The notes under the pieces: generated by a model
The model's database searches: none
Told to the model about the DNA's origin: nothing
What the model saw: only the letters and a program-made list of their open reading frames with translations
Source of the DNA: Melioribacter roseus
Lineage (GTDB): Bacteria; Bacteroidota; Ignavibacteria; Ignavibacteriales; Melioribacteraceae
Direction: 5' to 3'
Assembly (NCBI GenBank): GCA_020724325.1
Contig: DYHC01000128.1
Coordinates: 1 to 6,186 of the forward strand
Length of the DNA stretch: 6,186 bases
In this document: one piece after another, positions 6,133 to 6,186 of the stretch
Layout: each line of letters opens with the position of its first letter
How positions within the stretch are numbered: position 1 is the stretch's first letter
Program-made: the position numbers and the translations under genes

Positions 6133-6174
6133 TCATTCCGAAGGAACGAAGTGACTGAGGAACGTCATTCCGAA
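6121..6174 (+). repeat. REP-like direct repeats, period 32
   Basis: Positions 6121-6142 and 6153-6174 share 20 of 22 bases (GACTGAGRAAYGTCATTCCGAA), offset by 32. The first unit overlaps the end of the 62-bp element, and TTCCGAAGGAA at 6136-6146 forms a small palindrome. Repeats of the GTCATTCCGAA...GGAACG style are, from general recollection, common dispersed intergenic elements in Bacteroidota-related genomes. The array may continue past the window edge. Confidence 0.7.
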
Positions 6175-6186
6175 TCCCGCAAAGCG

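Overview
The window is an AT-rich bacterial segment holding one leftward (minus-strand) operon of five genes. The genes lie between about 5939 and 280, with gaps of 32, 27, -1 and 13 nt, and the operon is bracketed by short repeats. The protein styles suggest a Gram-negative bacterium of the Bacteroidota/Ignavibacteriota type: an AlgI-like MBOAT with a DINKIF start, and abundant I/K/N residues. A possible TTTG/TTATTTTG promoter and the REP-like GTCATTCCGAA repeats point the same way. This assignment is by eye and is not firm.

In transcription order the genes are: (1) 5939-5226, a secreted SGNH/GDSL hydrolase; (2) 5193-3781, a membrane-anchored SGNH protein with a probable beta-rich domain inserted in the catalytic fold; (3) 3753-2020, a fatty acyl-AMP ligase (FAAL)-like adenylating enzyme; (4) 2020-1787, an acyl carrier protein whose ATG overlaps the ligase stop codon (TAATG); (5) 1773-280, an MBOAT membrane acyltransferase with a TTG start.

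Together they match the logic of the Gram-positive Dlt machine: AMP ligase (DltA), carrier protein (DltC), MBOAT (DltB) and membrane-anchored SGNH protein (DltD). Here the ligase is of the FAAL class, not the D-alanine class. The inferred pathway is activation of a carboxylic acid in the cytoplasm, loading on the carrier, passage through the MBOAT across the inner membrane, and transfer to an extracytoplasmic glycan or lipid by the anchored SGNH protein. The secreted SGNH enzyme may edit or remove the group. Neither cargo nor acceptor can be read from the sequence.

The flanks are non-coding and repeat-rich. Positions 1-192 hold two units of a 102-bp tandem repeat; the first 55 bp are identical in both, and each unit contains an inverted repeat of 14-nt arms around a 22-nt loop. 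A two-hairpin dispersed element of 62 bp occurs at 197-258 and, inverted, at 6071-6132 (52/62 identical), so it brackets the operon. Most differences at paired positions keep base pairing. The left copy supplies a plausible terminator for the operon. The last 50 bases hold further REP-like repeats.
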